The translations under genes and the position numbers were made by a program. From Pseudomonas weihenstephanensis (GTDB lineage: Bacteria > Pseudomonadota > Gammaproteobacteria > Pseudomonadales > Pseudomonadaceae), in assembly GCF_001043055.1 (NCBI RefSeq), contig NZ_JYLF01000002.1:496001-560000 (forward strand): 64,000 nucleotides of DNA. The letters run 5' to 3'. Each line of letters begins with the position of its first letter. Positions within the stretch are counted from its first letter, which is position 1. The notes beneath the pieces were generated by a model. That model was not told the DNA's origin. It saw only the letters and a list, made by a program, of their open reading frames with translations, and made no database searches. This document shows, one piece after another, positions 40,378 through 49,237 of this stretch.

Positions 40378-41611
40378 GTTCAACCGCAGCGGCTTTTGTT
40401 TCAGGCGCCAGATGGGCATATCGTAGTGTCATCTTAATATCGGCGTGCCCTAGCAGATCCCGTACCGTGTTGAGCGGTACGCCGGCCATTACGAGGCGTG
40501 AAGCGAAGTCGTGACGCATATCGTGCCAGCGGAACCCGTCGATCTGCGCCCGCTCAAGTAACTTGAGCCAGGCGCTTTTCACGTCTTCAAAGCGACCGCC
40601 GTCCTGGCCAGGGAACACATACGGCGATTTTTTCACCTGCTTCTTCCAGGCTTCAAGTACGCCCAACGCCTCCTTGTTCATCGGGATGTGGCGCGTATCG
40701 CTGGTCTTGGTGGTGGCCCCAGCGACTGTGATTGTCTTGGTGCCGAAGTTCACTGCTGACCATTTCAGGTCGAACAGCTCTCCGCGCCTCATGCCGGTAT
40801 TCAACGATACCAACACCATTGGCTTCAGGTGATCGGTGAAAGGCAGTTCCAGCAGGCTTGGCATCGGCTCTCTGTGGCGGTCCGTCCGCCAGGTGTTTGC
40901 ACTCTCGCGCTCGGCCCTCATTTCATCCTGTCGAGCGTCCAGGGCGTCGCGTAGACGCTTGGTCTCGTCAGCAGCCAGGTAGCGAATCACCCCCTTTGAA
41001 TCGACTTTGAGCTGTTTCAGCTTGGTCAGCGGGTGTGTATCGATGTACTCCCACTCAACGGCACGACTGAAAACACCACTTATCGAGCCCATTTTTCGAT
41101 TCACCGTCGAGGCCTTGTTGCCGGCCTGCATCCAACCGGTGCGGATCTGCTCCAGGTCTCGTCCGGTGATCGCGTCCAGGCGCTGGGACATGATTGGGGC
41201 AAAGTTATTACTGAGGGTGTGCTGCGTCTTCTCGTGGCCTTTGTGATGAGCCTTGAACCACGGCATATAGGTGTCTTCAATGAAGTCGCGTAAGGAGGGC
41301 AGGGTGGCGCCCCTTCGGCCTTGACTGACCGTCAGAGGCTCTCCATGTGCTCGGGCTTCTGCGAGGTACTGAGTGGCCTCAGTGCGCGCTTGATCAAGCG
41401 TGAGTATGCCGACACGGCCTAAAGTCTTCTTCCGGCCACGGGCCCAGGAGACGACGTAAGATTTTGCACCTGCGGCAGTAACACGCACGAATAGACCGCC
41501 GACGGTGGTATCGTGAACTTCGTATTCGTTGCCAGTGACGTGCAGTGATCCGAGCAGTTTGGCTGTTAGCTTCTCTTTCAATTTGTTCCCATGGGTGCAT
41601 GGTGGGTGCAA
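40370..41611 (-). CDS. int: Tyrosine integrase of the tRNA-Arg element
   Basis: About 413 residues. N-terminal arm-binding region (EYEVHDTTVGGLFVRVTAAGAKSYVV), SAM-like core-binding domain, then the catalytic domain: Arg275 in NTGMRRGEL, the Lys strand TTKTSDTRHIP, HDMRHDFASRL, LLGHADIKMT and Tyr398 in LRYAHLAP. All five catalytic residues are present. The only in-frame start near the conserved N-terminus is TTG at 41611 (or TTG at 41581); no strong ribosome site is seen, so expression may be low. It lies 92 bp from the right att core, and its 5' end overlaps the arm-site-like repeat, which suggests autoregulation. Confidence 0.93.
   Translation of the reverse strand: MHPPCTHGNKLKEKLTAKLLGSLHVTGNEYEVHDTTVGGLFVRVTAAGAKSYVVSWARGRKKTLGRVGILTLDQARTEATQYLAEARAHGEPLTVSQGRRGATLPSLRDFIEDTYMPWFKAHHKGHEKTQHTLSNNFAPIMSQRLDAITGRDLEQIRTGWMQAGNKASTVNRKMGSISGVFSRAVEWEYIDTHPLTKLKQLKVDSKGVIRYLAADETKRLRDALDARQDEMRAERESANTWRTDRHREPMPSLLELPFTDHLKPMVLVSLNTGMRRGELFDLKWSAVNFGTKTITVAGATTKTSDTRHIPMNKEALGVLEAWKKQVKKSPYVFPGQDGGRFEDVKSAWLKLLERAQIDGFRWHDMRHDFASRLVMAGVPLNTVRDLLGHADIKMTLRYAHLAPETKAAAVELI
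41590..41610 (+). repeat. Integrase arm-site-like repeat, right end
   Basis: catgggtgca followed by t and ggtgggtgca; one mismatch to 23537-23557. It overlaps the start of the integrase gene. Confidence 0.5.
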
Positions 41612-41703
41612 AAAGAACTATACGTGGTCGTTTTTACGGACACAATCGGACGCTAGGGCCAATAAACGCTGGGCTTCCTCAATGGTGGCTGGGCTTTATA
41701 TGA

Positions 41704-41723
41704 CCCTCCTAAGGGGAAGGTTG
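41704..41723 (+). repeat. attR core direct repeat
   Basis: Identical to 23444-23463. The tRNA 3' part continues to CCA at 41750 with six differences from the intact gene, all in the T-arm; the T-stem GCAGG/CCCGC has one mispair, so this is a tRNA fragment, not a gene. Confidence 0.85.
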
Positions 41724-41766
41724 CAGGTTCGAACCCCGCCTGGGACACCATTTCACGCATCTCCCT

Positions 41767-42042
41767 TTACTCGCGTATTGCAATTGAGGCTCCTGGCCAC
41801 AATTCGGTAATGCGTCGATCCAGTTCTTCGAAATCTGCCATGCCGAGCACGCGCGTGGTGTTCAGACCCCGCAAATAGCCCTTGAGTTGATGTGCCGTGG
41901 CGCGCTGCGTTTCTACGTGCGCGTGATCGTCAAGCAGGATGTCTTTATAGGCAATGAGGTACTCGGCCACACGATCACGGTACTCGGGGAGCACGGCGTC
42001 CAGGATCAGGTCGAAGGTGCGTTTTTTTGGCTGGCTATTCAC
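41767..42042 (-). CDS. Small conserved chromosomal protein, unknown
   Basis: 91 residues: MNSQPKKRTFDLILDAVLPEYRDRVAEYLIAYKDILLDD, then HQLKGYLRGLNTTRVLGMADFEELDRRITELW. Soluble and helical; no family recognised. First chromosomal gene right of the element; its stop is 17 bp from the tRNA fragment. Codon use matches the chromosome. Confidence 0.65.
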   Translation of the reverse strand: MNSQPKKRTFDLILDAVLPEYRDRVAEYLIAYKDILLDDHAHVETQRATAHQLKGYLRGLNTTRVLGMADFEELDRRITELWPGASIAIRE

Positions 42043-42175
42043 GGTTTATTCCAGATCGATGAGTAGGTTGTTGTTTTTGTTACATCCAGATTTGAATGTA
42101 ACTCACCCTTTACCTCGACGGCGACTGTGTGAAGCACTTCTTGTTTGGAGGCTTTATGGCGCTCGTGATGGACGC

Positions 42176-43495
42176 TTAAGGCATTGATGAAAAGCGATAA
42201 GGCGTGAGCGCAGTCGGGTCGATGTTGTGATCGACCGTGGCTATTGCGTCTTTGAGTGGGCACAACAGGCCGACGCGGGTGGCGCGGCAGTCGTTGGCGC
42301 TTTTGAAATCGCTGCTCAGCGGTTTTGCTGTGCCCCTGAGTTGGGTCAGGTCCCGGATCTGGTCCATCGACTGCGCCTCAAAGGCGATGCGTAAAAAATA
42401 GGCACCGGTTTTGACTTCTTTGTAGCGCTCGAACTGCAAAGTGCCGACGGGCGGGATGTTGTTGTCGATGTAATCGCCCAGTTTCCAGCTGAAACCCAGC
42501 ATGGTGCGCAGGTACGAAATATTAGTGTCGTGGGCCACGAGCAGCATCAAGGGCACGTCCGGTGGTGCGCCGGTGGCGTCCTTGGATGCCAGTGGGGTGC
42601 CTTGTTTGAGTGCCAGCGAAATCTGGTTCATCAGCTCAGAAGCGCCACGGCTGGCGATGTAGGGGATGTCGTTCAAGTAGTCGTATTTGGCCTTGGTGAG
42701 CACCATCAGGCTCGACACTTCAGCGGCCGTGCGGGCGTGGCCAAACGCAACCTTGTTCAGCGGCAGGCCCTGGCTGTATTCGAGGCGAAACACTTCGCCC
42801 ATGTTCGCGCCAGCACTCAGGCCTTTGATCGAGAAACGACCTTTTTCGTTTTGCACCAGCTGCCACGGTTCGTGGCCATACGCGCAATTGACGTCGGGCA
42901 GGCAGGCGACTTCACGCAGGGTTTCTTCGAAGGGCGCGTAACGCTTCTGGGCCGCTTCGACGCTGCCGCCCAGGGCCTTGAGAATCTGTGCCTTGGCTTT
43001 TTCGGCGTCGAGGGCGGCGAAGCTCATCTCGTTAGCCTGAAACAACGCGTCTTGTTTGCCCGCCACGTAGGTGGGCTGCAACCCACAGCCGGGAAACATG
43101 CCGTCGAGTAATGCCTGGGCCGTGGCTTTGGTGCGTTGCCGCGGGCTGGCGTGCACCAGCAGGTGTTTGGCATCGGGGCAGCCCTGCGCGATCAAGCCTG
43201 CGTGGCGCAAAACCGCGCCGCGATAGCGGCCCATCTCCACGGCGCCGGTGTAGCCGTGGCCGGTCAGATTGCCCAAGGGCACCAGCCACGTCGGCCATTG
43301 GCGCTGGGTGACCTTGGTCAGCCGCTTCTCATTGGACTCGGTGGGCGGGCGCACCCCATGGCGACTGACCTGCACCACTTTGTCCAGTACATAACCATCG
43401 CTGCTGGGCGTTTGCGCGAAGGCCATCGGGCTGAGGGTGCTGGCCAGCAGCAGGCCAATGGCGCATCGGGACACAGAAAATACGGAGTGCTTCAT
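42176..43495 (-). CDS. Periplasmic histidine acid phosphatase (AppA/Agp type)
   Basis: 439 residues from ATG 43495 (aagga upstream). Signal peptide MKHSVFSVSRCAIGLLLASTLSPMAFA, cleaved near residue 27. Catalytic RHGVRPP with His46, and the proton-donor motif LLVAHDTNISYL. These define branch 2 of the histidine phosphatase superfamily, including phytases (AppA) and glucose-1-phosphatase (Agp); the HD (not HN) in the second motif fits either, so the substrate is open. It releases phosphate from organic esters in the periplasm. Confidence 0.9.
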   Translation of the reverse strand: MKHSVFSVSRCAIGLLLASTLSPMAFAQTPSSDGYVLDKVVQVSRHGVRPPTESNEKRLTKVTQRQWPTWLVPLGNLTGHGYTGAVEMGRYRGAVLRHAGLIAQGCPDAKHLLVHASPRQRTKATAQALLDGMFPGCGLQPTYVAGKQDALFQANEMSFAALDAEKAKAQILKALGGSVEAAQKRYAPFEETLREVACLPDVNCAYGHEPWQLVQNEKGRFSIKGLSAGANMGEVFRLEYSQGLPLNKVAFGHARTAAEVSSLMVLTKAKYDYLNDIPYIASRGASELMNQISLALKQGTPLASKDATGAPPDVPLMLLVAHDTNISYLRTMLGFSWKLGDYIDNNIPPVGTLQFERYKEVKTGAYFLRIAFEAQSMDQIRDLTQLRGTAKPLSSDFKSANDCRATRVGLLCPLKDAIATVDHNIDPTALTPYRFSSMP

Positions 43496-43728
43496 CAATA
43501 TTCCTTATGGCAACGCAGCGCAGGAGCGAGCCTGCGGGTTCTTCCAAGACACAATTGGCGACAGAGTCTAGTTGGCAATTGTTACTGCGAATGTGTTTTC
43601 TGCCCTCGGTGTCAGGATCACGCCGTGTTTGTGAGCATTTGTGTAGCGCTCGCTTGAAATACCGAACAGGTGGTGCGTATTTTGTACGGGTTGCCGTTCG
43701 CGGCGTGTACAACAACAAGGAAAGCGTC

Positions 43729-45072
43729 ATGACGACCGATGGCCAGGGTTCACTCGCACAGCGACTGTCCGGCATTGATGAGATTGAATGTGTAACGCCC
43801 GATTTGAACGGCGTACCGCGTGGCAAGGTGATGACCGCTGAAGGGTTTCTGGAGGGGCGACGCCTGCAAATGGCCCGCGGTGTGCTGCTGCAATGCATCA
43901 TGGGCGGCTACCCGGAGTCACGTTTTTATGGCAGCGATGACGGCGACCTGGCGTTGGTGCCGGACGCGGCGCACATCCATCGCCTGCCCTGGAGCCTGCA
44001 ACCTCGCGCCTTGGCCATTTGTGACGCCGACGAGCTGAGCGGTGAAAGCTCGTGCCTGTCGACCCGTGGTCAGCTCAAAGCGGTGATCGCCCGCTACGCA
44101 GCCCGCGGATTGGCTCCGGTAGTGGCCACTGAGCTTGAGTTCTTTGTGTTCGCGCCCAATACCGACCCGACCCAGGCGTTCCAGCCGCCAGTAGGGCTGG
44201 ACGGTCGCCGTGAAGACGGTTTTTCGGCGTTCAGCATCAGTTCCAACAATGGCCTGCGGCCCTTCTTCAGCGAAGTGTATGAATGCATGGCGGCGCTGGG
44301 CTTGCCCCGTGACACGTTCATGCATGAGATGGGCGTAAGCCAGTTCGAGATCAACTTGCTGCACGGCGACCCGCTGCTGCTGGCCGATCAGACGTTTTTG
44401 TTTAAGCACTTGCTGAAGGAAGTCGCGCTCAAGCACGGCCTGACCGTGGTGTGCATGGCCAAACCGCTGGCGAAAACGGCGGGTAGCTCGATGCATATCC
44501 ATCAAAGCGTGGTGGAGCTTGGCACCGGGCGTAACGTATTTAGCGATGAGGCGGGTCAGCCGACCGCGACCTTCCGTCACTTTATCGGCGGGCAGCAGGC
44601 GGGCATGGCAGATTTCACGGCGTTGTTTGCGCCCAACGTCAACTCCTACCAGCGGCTGTGCCACCCGTATGCGTCGCCGAACAACGCATGTTGGTCCCTC
44701 GACAACCGATCGGCGGGCTTGCGCATACCCGCCAGTTCACCTGTGGCGCGACGCGTCGAAAACCGTTTGCCGGGGGCGGATGCCAACCCGTATCTGGCCA
44801 TTGCTGCAAGCCTGGCGGCCGGTTTGCATGGCATCGAAAACGAGCTGGAACCGACGGCTGCGATTCAGGGTGAGTTTGAAGTGCCTGAGGCATTGTCATT
44901 GCCATGTACCTTGCATGCCGCCCTTGAGCGTCTCAAGTGCAGTCACTTGGCGAGGGAACTGTTCGGCAAGGAGTTCATCGAAGGTTACATTGCGTCCAAG
45001 ACGATGGAGCTGACCAGCTTCTTTGATGAAATAACACCCTGGGAACGCCGTGTATTAGCGGCTCAGGCTTAA
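43729..45072 (+). CDS. Glutamine synthetase family, likely gamma-glutamylpolyamine synthetase
   Basis: 447 residues from ATG 43729 (AAGGAAAG upstream). Class I glutamine synthetase fold: VVATELEFFVFAP (Mg-binding Glu), FMHEMGVSQFEINLLHGDPL, KPLAKTAGSSMHIHQSV (ATP site) and SLDNRSAGLRIP. Length and the short N-terminus resemble PuuA/SpuI-type enzymes, which glutamylate putrescine or other amines, rather than GlnA (about 469). There is no polyamine operon next door, so the substrate is unsure. The promoter region is shared with the divergent phosphatase gene. Confidence 0.85.
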   Translation: MTTDGQGSLAQRLSGIDEIECVTPDLNGVPRGKVMTAEGFLEGRRLQMARGVLLQCIMGGYPESRFYGSDDGDLALVPDAAHIHRLPWSLQPRALAICDADELSGESSCLSTRGQLKAVIARYAARGLAPVVATELEFFVFAPNTDPTQAFQPPVGLDGRREDGFSAFSISSNNGLRPFFSEVYECMAALGLPRDTFMHEMGVSQFEINLLHGDPLLLADQTFLFKHLLKEVALKHGLTVVCMAKPLAKTAGSSMHIHQSVVELGTGRNVFSDEAGQPTATFRHFIGGQQAGMADFTALFAPNVNSYQRLCHPYASPNNACWSLDNRSAGLRIPASSPVARRVENRLPGADANPYLAIAASLAAGLHGIENELEPTAAIQGEFEVPEALSLPCTLHAALERLKCSHLARELFGKEFIEGYIASKTMELTSFFDEITPWERRVLAAQA

Positions 45073-45175
45073 TCGTCCAGACGGCACAAAGCCTTGCGGC
45101 TTGACCGTTTGAACCTGCTGCGCTCGGCTATCGTCAGATAGCCCGACCGCCACTGCATGGAGTCGCGCAACGCCG

Positions 45176-46519
45176 ATGCGCCAAATCTGGAAGTCTTTTA
45201 AAGCGCTGTATTTCGCCTCGCTGATGATGTTGATCGGCTCGGGCTTGTTGAGCACCTACCTTGCCTTGCGCCTTGCGGCCGACAATGTTGATGGCCTGTG
45301 GATTGGTGGCTTGATGGCGGCCAACTATTTTGGCCTGGTATTGGGCGGCAAGATTGGCCACCGCTTGATCGCGCGCGTGGGGCACATTCGTGCGTATGCC
45401 ACCTGCGCCGGGATCGTCGGCGCAGCGGTGTTGTGTCACGGTTTAACCGACTGGCTGCCTATGTGGCTGCTGCTCAGGGTTATCGTGGGTTTGGGCATGA
45501 TGTGCCAATACATGGTCATCGAAAGCTGGCTTAACGAGCAGGCCGACGCCAAGCAGCGCGGCGTGGTGTTCAGCCTGTATATGATTGCCTCGTATCTGGG
45601 CCTTGTGCTCGGGCAATTGATTTTGGTCATTCACCCGCAGTTGGGCCTTGAATTGCTGATGCTGGTGGCGCTGTGCTTTGCCCTGTGCCTGGTGCCCGTG
45701 GCTATGACCCGGCGCATCCACCCGGCGCCTTTGCACCCCGCGCCGATGGACCCCAAGTTCTTCATCAAGCGCGTACCACAGTCGCTGATCGCCGTGATGG
45801 GCGCCGGGCTGCTGGTGGGTTCGTTCTACGGTCTGGCGCCGCTGTATGCCACGCAGCAGGGCTTGTCCACCGAGTTGGTCGGTTTGTACATGGGGTGCTG
45901 TATTTTTGCCGGGCTGCTGGCGCAGTGGCCGTTGGGCTGGTTGTCGGATCGCTATGACCGGCCGCTGTTGATTCGTGTGTTTGCGTTCATCCTGGCGGTG
46001 GTGTCGCTGCCGCTGGCGATCATGCCAACCGTGCCGCTGGAGGTATTGTTTGTCGCGGGTTGGCTCAGCGCGCTGGTGCAGTTTTGCATCTATCCGCTGG
46101 CGGTGGCGTTTGCCAATGACCACGTAGAAGCTGAGCGGCGCGTGTCATTGACCGCCATGTTGCTGGTGACCTACGGCATTGGCGCCAGCGTCGGACCGCT
46201 GGTGGCAGGTGTGCTGATGAAGGTGCTGGGCAGTCAGATGCTGTACGCGTTTTTCAGTGTGACGGGGCTGGTGCTGGTGTGGCGCATCCGACCGAATGCG
46301 GTCACCAACTTGCACCAGGTCGACGATGCGCCGTTGCAGCACGTCGCCATGCCCGACAGCATGTCCAGTTCGCCCTTGGTGGCAGCGCTTGACCCGCGGG
46401 TGGACGAGCAGGTGGTGCAGGAGCAGATGCAGGACAGTGTCGAGCCGGTGGTTGAGCCTGAAGAGCCTCATCCCGGCCCCCTCCCGGAGGAAGAGGGCGC
46501 CGATCTGCGTAAGGACTGA
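45176..46519 (+). CDS. MFS transporter (YcaD-like)
   Basis: 447 residues, about 12 membrane helices (from MLIGSGLLSTYLALRLAADN to LYAFFSVTGLVLVWRI). The MFS loop motif appears as GGKIGHRLIARVG between helices 2 and 3 and GWLSDRYDRPLLIR between 8 and 9. The YcaD/UMF-like subfamily is the best fit; substrate unknown. The last 60 residues are a soluble acidic tail, and its end (PHPGPLPEEEGADLRKD) looks like a translated intergenic repeat. Confidence 0.85.
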   Translation: MRQIWKSFKALYFASLMMLIGSGLLSTYLALRLAADNVDGLWIGGLMAANYFGLVLGGKIGHRLIARVGHIRAYATCAGIVGAAVLCHGLTDWLPMWLLLRVIVGLGMMCQYMVIESWLNEQADAKQRGVVFSLYMIASYLGLVLGQLILVIHPQLGLELLMLVALCFALCLVPVAMTRRIHPAPLHPAPMDPKFFIKRVPQSLIAVMGAGLLVGSFYGLAPLYATQQGLSTELVGLYMGCCIFAGLLAQWPLGWLSDRYDRPLLIRVFAFILAVVSLPLAIMPTVPLEVLFVAGWLSALVQFCIYPLAVAFANDHVEAERRVSLTAMLLVTYGIGASVGPLVAGVLMKVLGSQMLYAFFSVTGLVLVWRIRPNAVTNLHQVDDAPLQHVAMPDSMSSSPLVAALDPRVDEQVVQEQMQDSVEPVVEPEEPHPGPLPEEEGADLRKD

Positions 46520-46556
46520 AGCAGTGTGCGCTTAAACCCCTCTCTCTTTAGGGGGG
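46455..46556. repeat. Repeat-like sequence at the MFS 3' end
   Basis: gagcctcatcccggccccct with ggaggaagagggc and a trailing ctctctctttaggggggg form imperfect C/G-run palindromes. Translation gives HPGPLPEEEG, a known mark of intergenic repeats read into proteins. It probably extended the reading frame. Confidence 0.5.
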
Positions 46557-46563
46557 GGATCAC

Positions 46564-47304
46564 TCAATAATCGTCGTCTTTATCAAAGCGTCGCGCATCA
46601 CGTTGCAACTGATACACAAAACGCTCGACCTGACGCTGCACACCGCCGCTCATGTTGTGAAAACGCATGCCGGCAAAGGTGATGTTCAGACGCTCTTCAA
46701 AGTGCAGGTAGCGCAACTCCACAGGCGTGGTCATGGCGCCAAAGGGCAGGGCGGCGTTAAAGCGCTCGTAGACTTGCCCCAATTGCAGACGTTCACTGAT
46801 GTCGCCTTCAAACCTCAGCTTGCAGCCTGTGGCGGACACATCCAGCAACTTGCCTTCGATCGGGAATTTAATCTTGTCCCCGTCGACTTTTACGCTGACC
46901 AAGTCCGCCAGCTTGAGTGCTGCGCGGAACGCATTACGGCGCTGGTGGTAAACGATTTCGCTCGGTAAGGCGCCGTGATAACTGCGGTGACCGTCTTTGT
47001 CTTCAATGGTCAGTTGAGTGGTGCATTCCCAGGCTATGCGTACGCCATCATGAAAACCTTCAACGCGAAACGGCTCGCCAGCTTCAAGAAAACGCTCACC
47101 GTCACGCGGGATCATTTCATCAAAGGCGAGGGTGGCGGTATCGCGATCTACGTCAATCAAATAGCTCTGAAAGCGCTGACTGCGTTCGTGGAAGGTGATG
47201 ATCAGGGGGTCATGGCTCTCTTTTAGCATCCGCAAAGTGGCGGAAATTTCCAAGGCAGAGGTGAATACCTTTGGAGGCTGCGGAGCATCTTCGGCAGTGG
47301 ACAC
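46564..47304 (-). CDS. flgZ: PilZ flagellar brake protein FlgZ (YcgR)
   Basis: 246 residues from GTG 47304. N-terminal YcgR domain, then a PilZ domain with the c-di-GMP ligands in [12 protein letters not shown] and [11 protein letters not shown]. It binds c-di-GMP and slows or reorients the flagellar motor. It follows flgN and flgM in the same direction, as in other Pseudomonas; flgM-flgN-flgZ can be cotranscribed from the flgM FliA promoter. Confidence 0.92.
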   Translation of the reverse strand: MSTAEDAPQPPKVFTSALEISATLRMLKESHDPLIITFHERSQRFQSYLIDVDRDTATLAFDEMIPRDGERFLEAGEPFRVEGFHDGVRIAWECTTQLTIEDKDGHRSYHGALPSEIVYHQRRNAFRAALKLADLVSVKVDGDKIKFPIEGKLLDVSATGCKLRFEGDISERLQLGQVYERFNAALPFGAMTTPVELRYLHFEERLNITFAGMRFHNMSGGVQRQVERFVYQLQRDARRFDKDDDY

Positions 47305-47396
47305 GGTTCGTCAATCTCCAGACAAAATACAACAACACGCAAAAGGCGGCATTTTGCCAGTATGTTGCGTCCTTAGGATAGTGCAGGCCGGCGAGC

Positions 47397-47864
47397 TTAA
47401 GCCTGACTGAAGGCGCGTGGTTTGTTGACCAGCGCTGTGGTGCCGCGAGCGTCATACAACGTATGGGCTTCGCCGCCGTGCAGGATGCGCTGTTGATTGG
47501 CAGTAATGAGCTGTTGCGTCTGGATGGCTTGGCCATTGACTGCATTGGCAGCTTGGCACTCAGCCAGCAACTGATTCAGTGCAGCGCTTTGGGCCAGCAG
47601 TTGCGGGCCAACATCGGAGTGGCTGGCCAATTGTTCAAGGCCGCTGTGGTTGGCTGTCAAGCCGAGGCTAACCAGCAGTTCGCTGCGTTTGCGCCCATGC
47701 TGGTCGAGCAGAATGATGAGCGACTGCTTGCGTGCCAGGATCTTTTCGAGCACCAGCATATCGCGCCCTTGCAGGGCGACTGTTTCGTCTTGCAGCAGGC
47801 TGAGCAGTGTCTGGGCCGAGCCGAAGTCGTCGTTGATCAGTTGCAGTAAAGTCGTGTCGTGCAT
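47397..47864 (-). CDS. flgN: Flagellar export chaperone FlgN
   Basis: 155 residues, helical: LLQLINDDFGSAQTLLSLLQDETVALQGRDMLVLEKILARKQSLI. It escorts the hook-filament junction proteins FlgK and FlgL to the export gate. Position right after flgM fits. The C-terminus TLYDARGTTALVNKPRAFSQA is the usual Pseudomonas ending. Confidence 0.93.
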   Translation of the reverse strand: MHDTTLLQLINDDFGSAQTLLSLLQDETVALQGRDMLVLEKILARKQSLIILLDQHGRKRSELLVSLGLTANHSGLEQLASHSDVGPQLLAQSAALNQLLAECQAANAVNGQAIQTQQLITANQQRILHGGEAHTLYDARGTTALVNKPRAFSQA

Positions 47865-47914
47865 GGCTGGCTCTGGAATTTAAGCGTCCAAAAGCCTGGC
47901 GCTTGCCGCGAAGG

Positions 47915-48238
47915 CTAGCGCTGGGCTTCCAAGTTAAGCAATTTGCTGGCGACCCGATTGCTGTCGACGGTGTAGCTACCATCGGCAATGGCCTGTTTCA
48001 ACTCAGCCACACGGCTTTTGTCGACAACCGGTTGGTCACGCAGCGAATCGCTGATTTTTTGCAACTGTTGTGCCTCGTGGCTCAGATGCACAGATTCCCC
48101 GCTCGGGGCGTTGGCATCAGCGCGCTCAGCGTTAACAGGGGCCGCTTGCGTGGCGCTACCTGCTTCCTGAGTGGCGTTGCTGCGCGTACTGCCGGTTAAA
48201 GGCGTGGTGCTGTTTAGGCGACTGAAGTCGATGACCAT
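47915..48238 (-). CDS. flgM: Anti-sigma-28 factor FlgM
   Basis: 107 residues. [20 protein letters not shown] at the N-terminus and the FliA-binding C-terminal half [33 protein letters not shown]. It holds FliA until the hook is complete and is then exported. A FliA promoter stands 37 bp upstream, giving the known feedback loop. Confidence 0.95.
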   Translation of the reverse strand: MVIDFSRLNSTTPLTGSTRSNATQEAGSATQAAPVNAERADANAPSGESVHLSHEAQQLQKISDSLRDQPVVDKSRVAELKQAIADGSYTVDSNRVASKLLNLEAQR

Positions 48239-48274
48239 GTTGGAAAACCTCTGGGTATTTGGACGCTTGCCATG

Positions 48275-48301
48275 TTTTCGGCCATACCCGAGAAAACTTT
48301 A
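48275..48301 (-). promoter_or_regulatory. FliA (sigma-28) promoter of flgM
   Basis: On the - strand TAAAGTTT (48301-48294), 11 bases, GCCGAAAA (48282-48275). The consensus is TAAAGTTT-N11-GCCGATAA: one mismatch and exact spacing. Confidence 0.88.
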
Positions 48302-48389
48302 GGCTCGATTAATCATAGGTCGACGCGAATCAGTACTGATCTGCGTCAAGCGACAGTGTAGGAAAGTTGAGGTACGTATGCCAACTGTC

Positions 48390-49160
48390 CTACAAAGCCA
48401 CCTCGACTTGCCCTGGCCCGGTAATGCGCGCTTTGATCACCCGTTTGGAGTTCAGGTTCTTGACCCGAACCTGTTCGCTGAGGCCGCCGTCGGACAGCGC
48501 TTCGCCGGGCATTCTGACAGTCAGTGTGCCGCTGCGGGCGTTGATCACCACCTGATCGCCCTTGCGTACTACGGCGGCCTGCTCCAGATGCGTCAACGTC
48601 AGCACTTGGTCGGTGACCATTGGTCGCAGAAGTTTTTGGCCAACGGCCAGTTCCACAGCCGTCATGTAGCCCTGATTGATCAGGCTGATGTCCCGCTCAC
48701 GCAGGACTACGTCGTCATAGTCGATCACCATGCCGCGCTTGAGCGGGTGGGTAACGGTCACTACCTCGCGGAACAACTTGACCTGCGCCGGTACGAAGAT
48801 CGTCCAGGGCGAGCTACCCTCACAGCGTACGCGCACGGTGACGCGGCCCATGGGTTGGGCCGGGCTTTCAAGGGTGGCTGTCAATTCCTTGTCGCACTGG
48901 GCCAGGCGCAGGCGGGGGTCCAGGTTGTTTACCTGGATCTCGTAGCGGCCTTCTATATGACCAGTGGCGAGGTAGTCTTCGACAGTGAATTCAAGAAAGC
49001 CTTGGGTCACGCCGATAAGCTGAGTAGGAGATGTAAACCCATCAGCGTAGGATTGTGCTCCAGCGCTTATCAGGCACCCGGCCGCAAGGAAGCTTAAAAA
49101 GCGGCGGCGCAGCGTCTGAGGAATCGGCCAGTGGCGAGAAATTGTCGTTTTTGCATTCAT
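48390..49160 (-). CDS. flgA: Flagellar basal-body P-ring assembly protein FlgA
   Basis: 256 residues with a signal peptide (LRRRFLSFLAAGCLISAGAQSYA). The C-terminal SAF-like domain has VVTVTHPLKRGMVIDYDDVVLRE and KGDQVVINARSGTLTVRMPGEALSDG. It acts in the periplasm as chaperone for FlgI. Followed by flgM after about 150 bp with its own promoter; divergent from cheV. Confidence 0.93.
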   Translation of the reverse strand: MNAKTTISRHWPIPQTLRRRFLSFLAAGCLISAGAQSYADGFTSPTQLIGVTQGFLEFTVEDYLATGHIEGRYEIQVNNLDPRLRLAQCDKELTATLESPAQPMGRVTVRVRCEGSSPWTIFVPAQVKLFREVVTVTHPLKRGMVIDYDDVVLRERDISLINQGYMTAVELAVGQKLLRPMVTDQVLTLTHLEQAAVVRKGDQVVINARSGTLTVRMPGEALSDGGLSEQVRVKNLNSKRVIKARITGPGQVEVAL

Positions 49161-49237
49161 GGCGGATAAATAGCAAAGCCCGTGCCGTTTACCGGGTTAT
49201 GTGCGTCGCAACTTAAAGTTTTTGAGGGGAACCGAGT

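Larger units (their letters stand above)
23444..41723. mobile_element. Integrated element in tRNA-Arg(CCT), about 18.3 kb
   Basis: The element is bounded by the 20-bp direct repeat ccctcctaaggggaaggttg at 23444-23463 and 41704-41723, both at the anticodon stem-loop of tRNA-Arg(CCT). A tyrosine integrase lies next to the right end and an excisionase-like HTH two genes in. The element carries its own primase-helicase but no conjugation or virion genes, so it looks like an integrative mobilisable or phage-satellite-type element. Cargo from 23651 to 34188 includes FRG, SIR2, proteasome-like and retron genes. The middle (about 27.9-34.2 kb) is visibly AT-richer than the flanking chromosome. Confidence 0.88.

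Noticed and set aside
41701..41750. Second tRNA-Arg gene at the right end of the element
   Set aside because: Only the 3' part from the anticodon loop onward is present and the T-stem has a mispair; it is an attachment-site fragment.
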